From the NCBI GenBank assembly GCA_002429045.1, contig DIYM01000039.1, positions 1 to 5,767 of the forward strand: a stretch of 5,767 nt of DNA, written 5' to 3'. Position 1 is the first letter of the stretch; every line of letters begins with the position of its first letter. The notes under the pieces were generated by a model, which worked only from the letters and a program-made list of their open reading frames with translations, ran no database searches and was not told the DNA's origin. This DNA is from Phycisphaerales bacterium UBA6054 (GTDB lineage Bacteria; Planctomycetota; Phycisphaerae; Phycisphaerales; UBA1924). A program made the position numbers and the translations under genes. Shown here piece after piece: positions 5,728 to 5,767 of this stretch.

Positions 5728-5767
5728 ATGAACGGACTCACCCCCGACGCGGCGGAGCCGCGACCCG
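5728..5767 (+). CDS. 5' end of an unidentified gene (partial)
   Basis: An ATG after the PEP-CTERM gene opens a frame of 13 codons to the window edge, encoding MNGLTPDAAEPRP. The stretch is polar with no signal peptide in view and is far too short to identify. The GC-rich third positions fit the other genes here, and the preceding TAAAGT element is placed as for a leaderless mRNA. It could be a chance frame, as nothing downstream can be read. Confidence 0.35.
   Translation, partial: MNGLTPDAAEPRP

Overview
The window looks like chromosomal DNA of a high-GC member of the Planctomycetota, most likely Phycisphaerae-like. Three things point there: a Hanks-type Ser/Thr kinase whose only membrane segment is at its C-terminus, a secreted protein with a planctomycete-style PEP-CTERM tail (PTPG, hydrophobic stretch, RRR), and a translation initiation factor IF-3 with a long charged C-terminal tail. 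The lineage call is inference from gene content, since no marker gene was compared.

Layout: (1) 1-120 is the 3' end of an unidentified rightward gene. (2) 147-182 is an intrinsic terminator read leftward. (3) infC (IF-3) lies on the minus strand and converges with the first gene. Its best-supported start is a rare AUC codon at 988 behind a strong Shine-Dalgarno, eight codons upstream of the first ATG. It is preceded by a structured leader of about 88 nt and an extended -10 promoter. (4) A Ser/Thr protein kinase lies on the minus strand upstream of infC, with a 183-base gap. (5) A 281-base divergent intergenic region holds a strong 16-bp palindrome and a wide inverted repeat. (6) A 676-residue APC-superfamily transporter lies on the plus strand. 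It aligns by eye with the potassium/proton symporter KimA, including most of the K+ site residues, carries a degenerate USP-like C-terminal domain, and has a large extra loop. A 15-bp hairpin straddles its stop codon. (7) A PEP-CTERM-type secreted protein follows on the plus strand. (8) The 5' end of another rightward gene, possibly leaderless, runs off the right edge.

Functionally this is mostly housekeeping and envelope biology: translation initiation, a cytosolic-sensing membrane kinase, cation uptake and a sorted surface protein. The kinase and transporter are divergently transcribed across one shared regulatory region, which would allow joint control, but nothing in the sequence proves a common pathway. 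I see no phage, transposon, CRISPR or defence genes. The items most worth a second look are the AUC start and leader of infC, the KimA-like transporter with its inserted loop, and the kinase with N-terminal MshEN-like repeats and no extracellular sensor.
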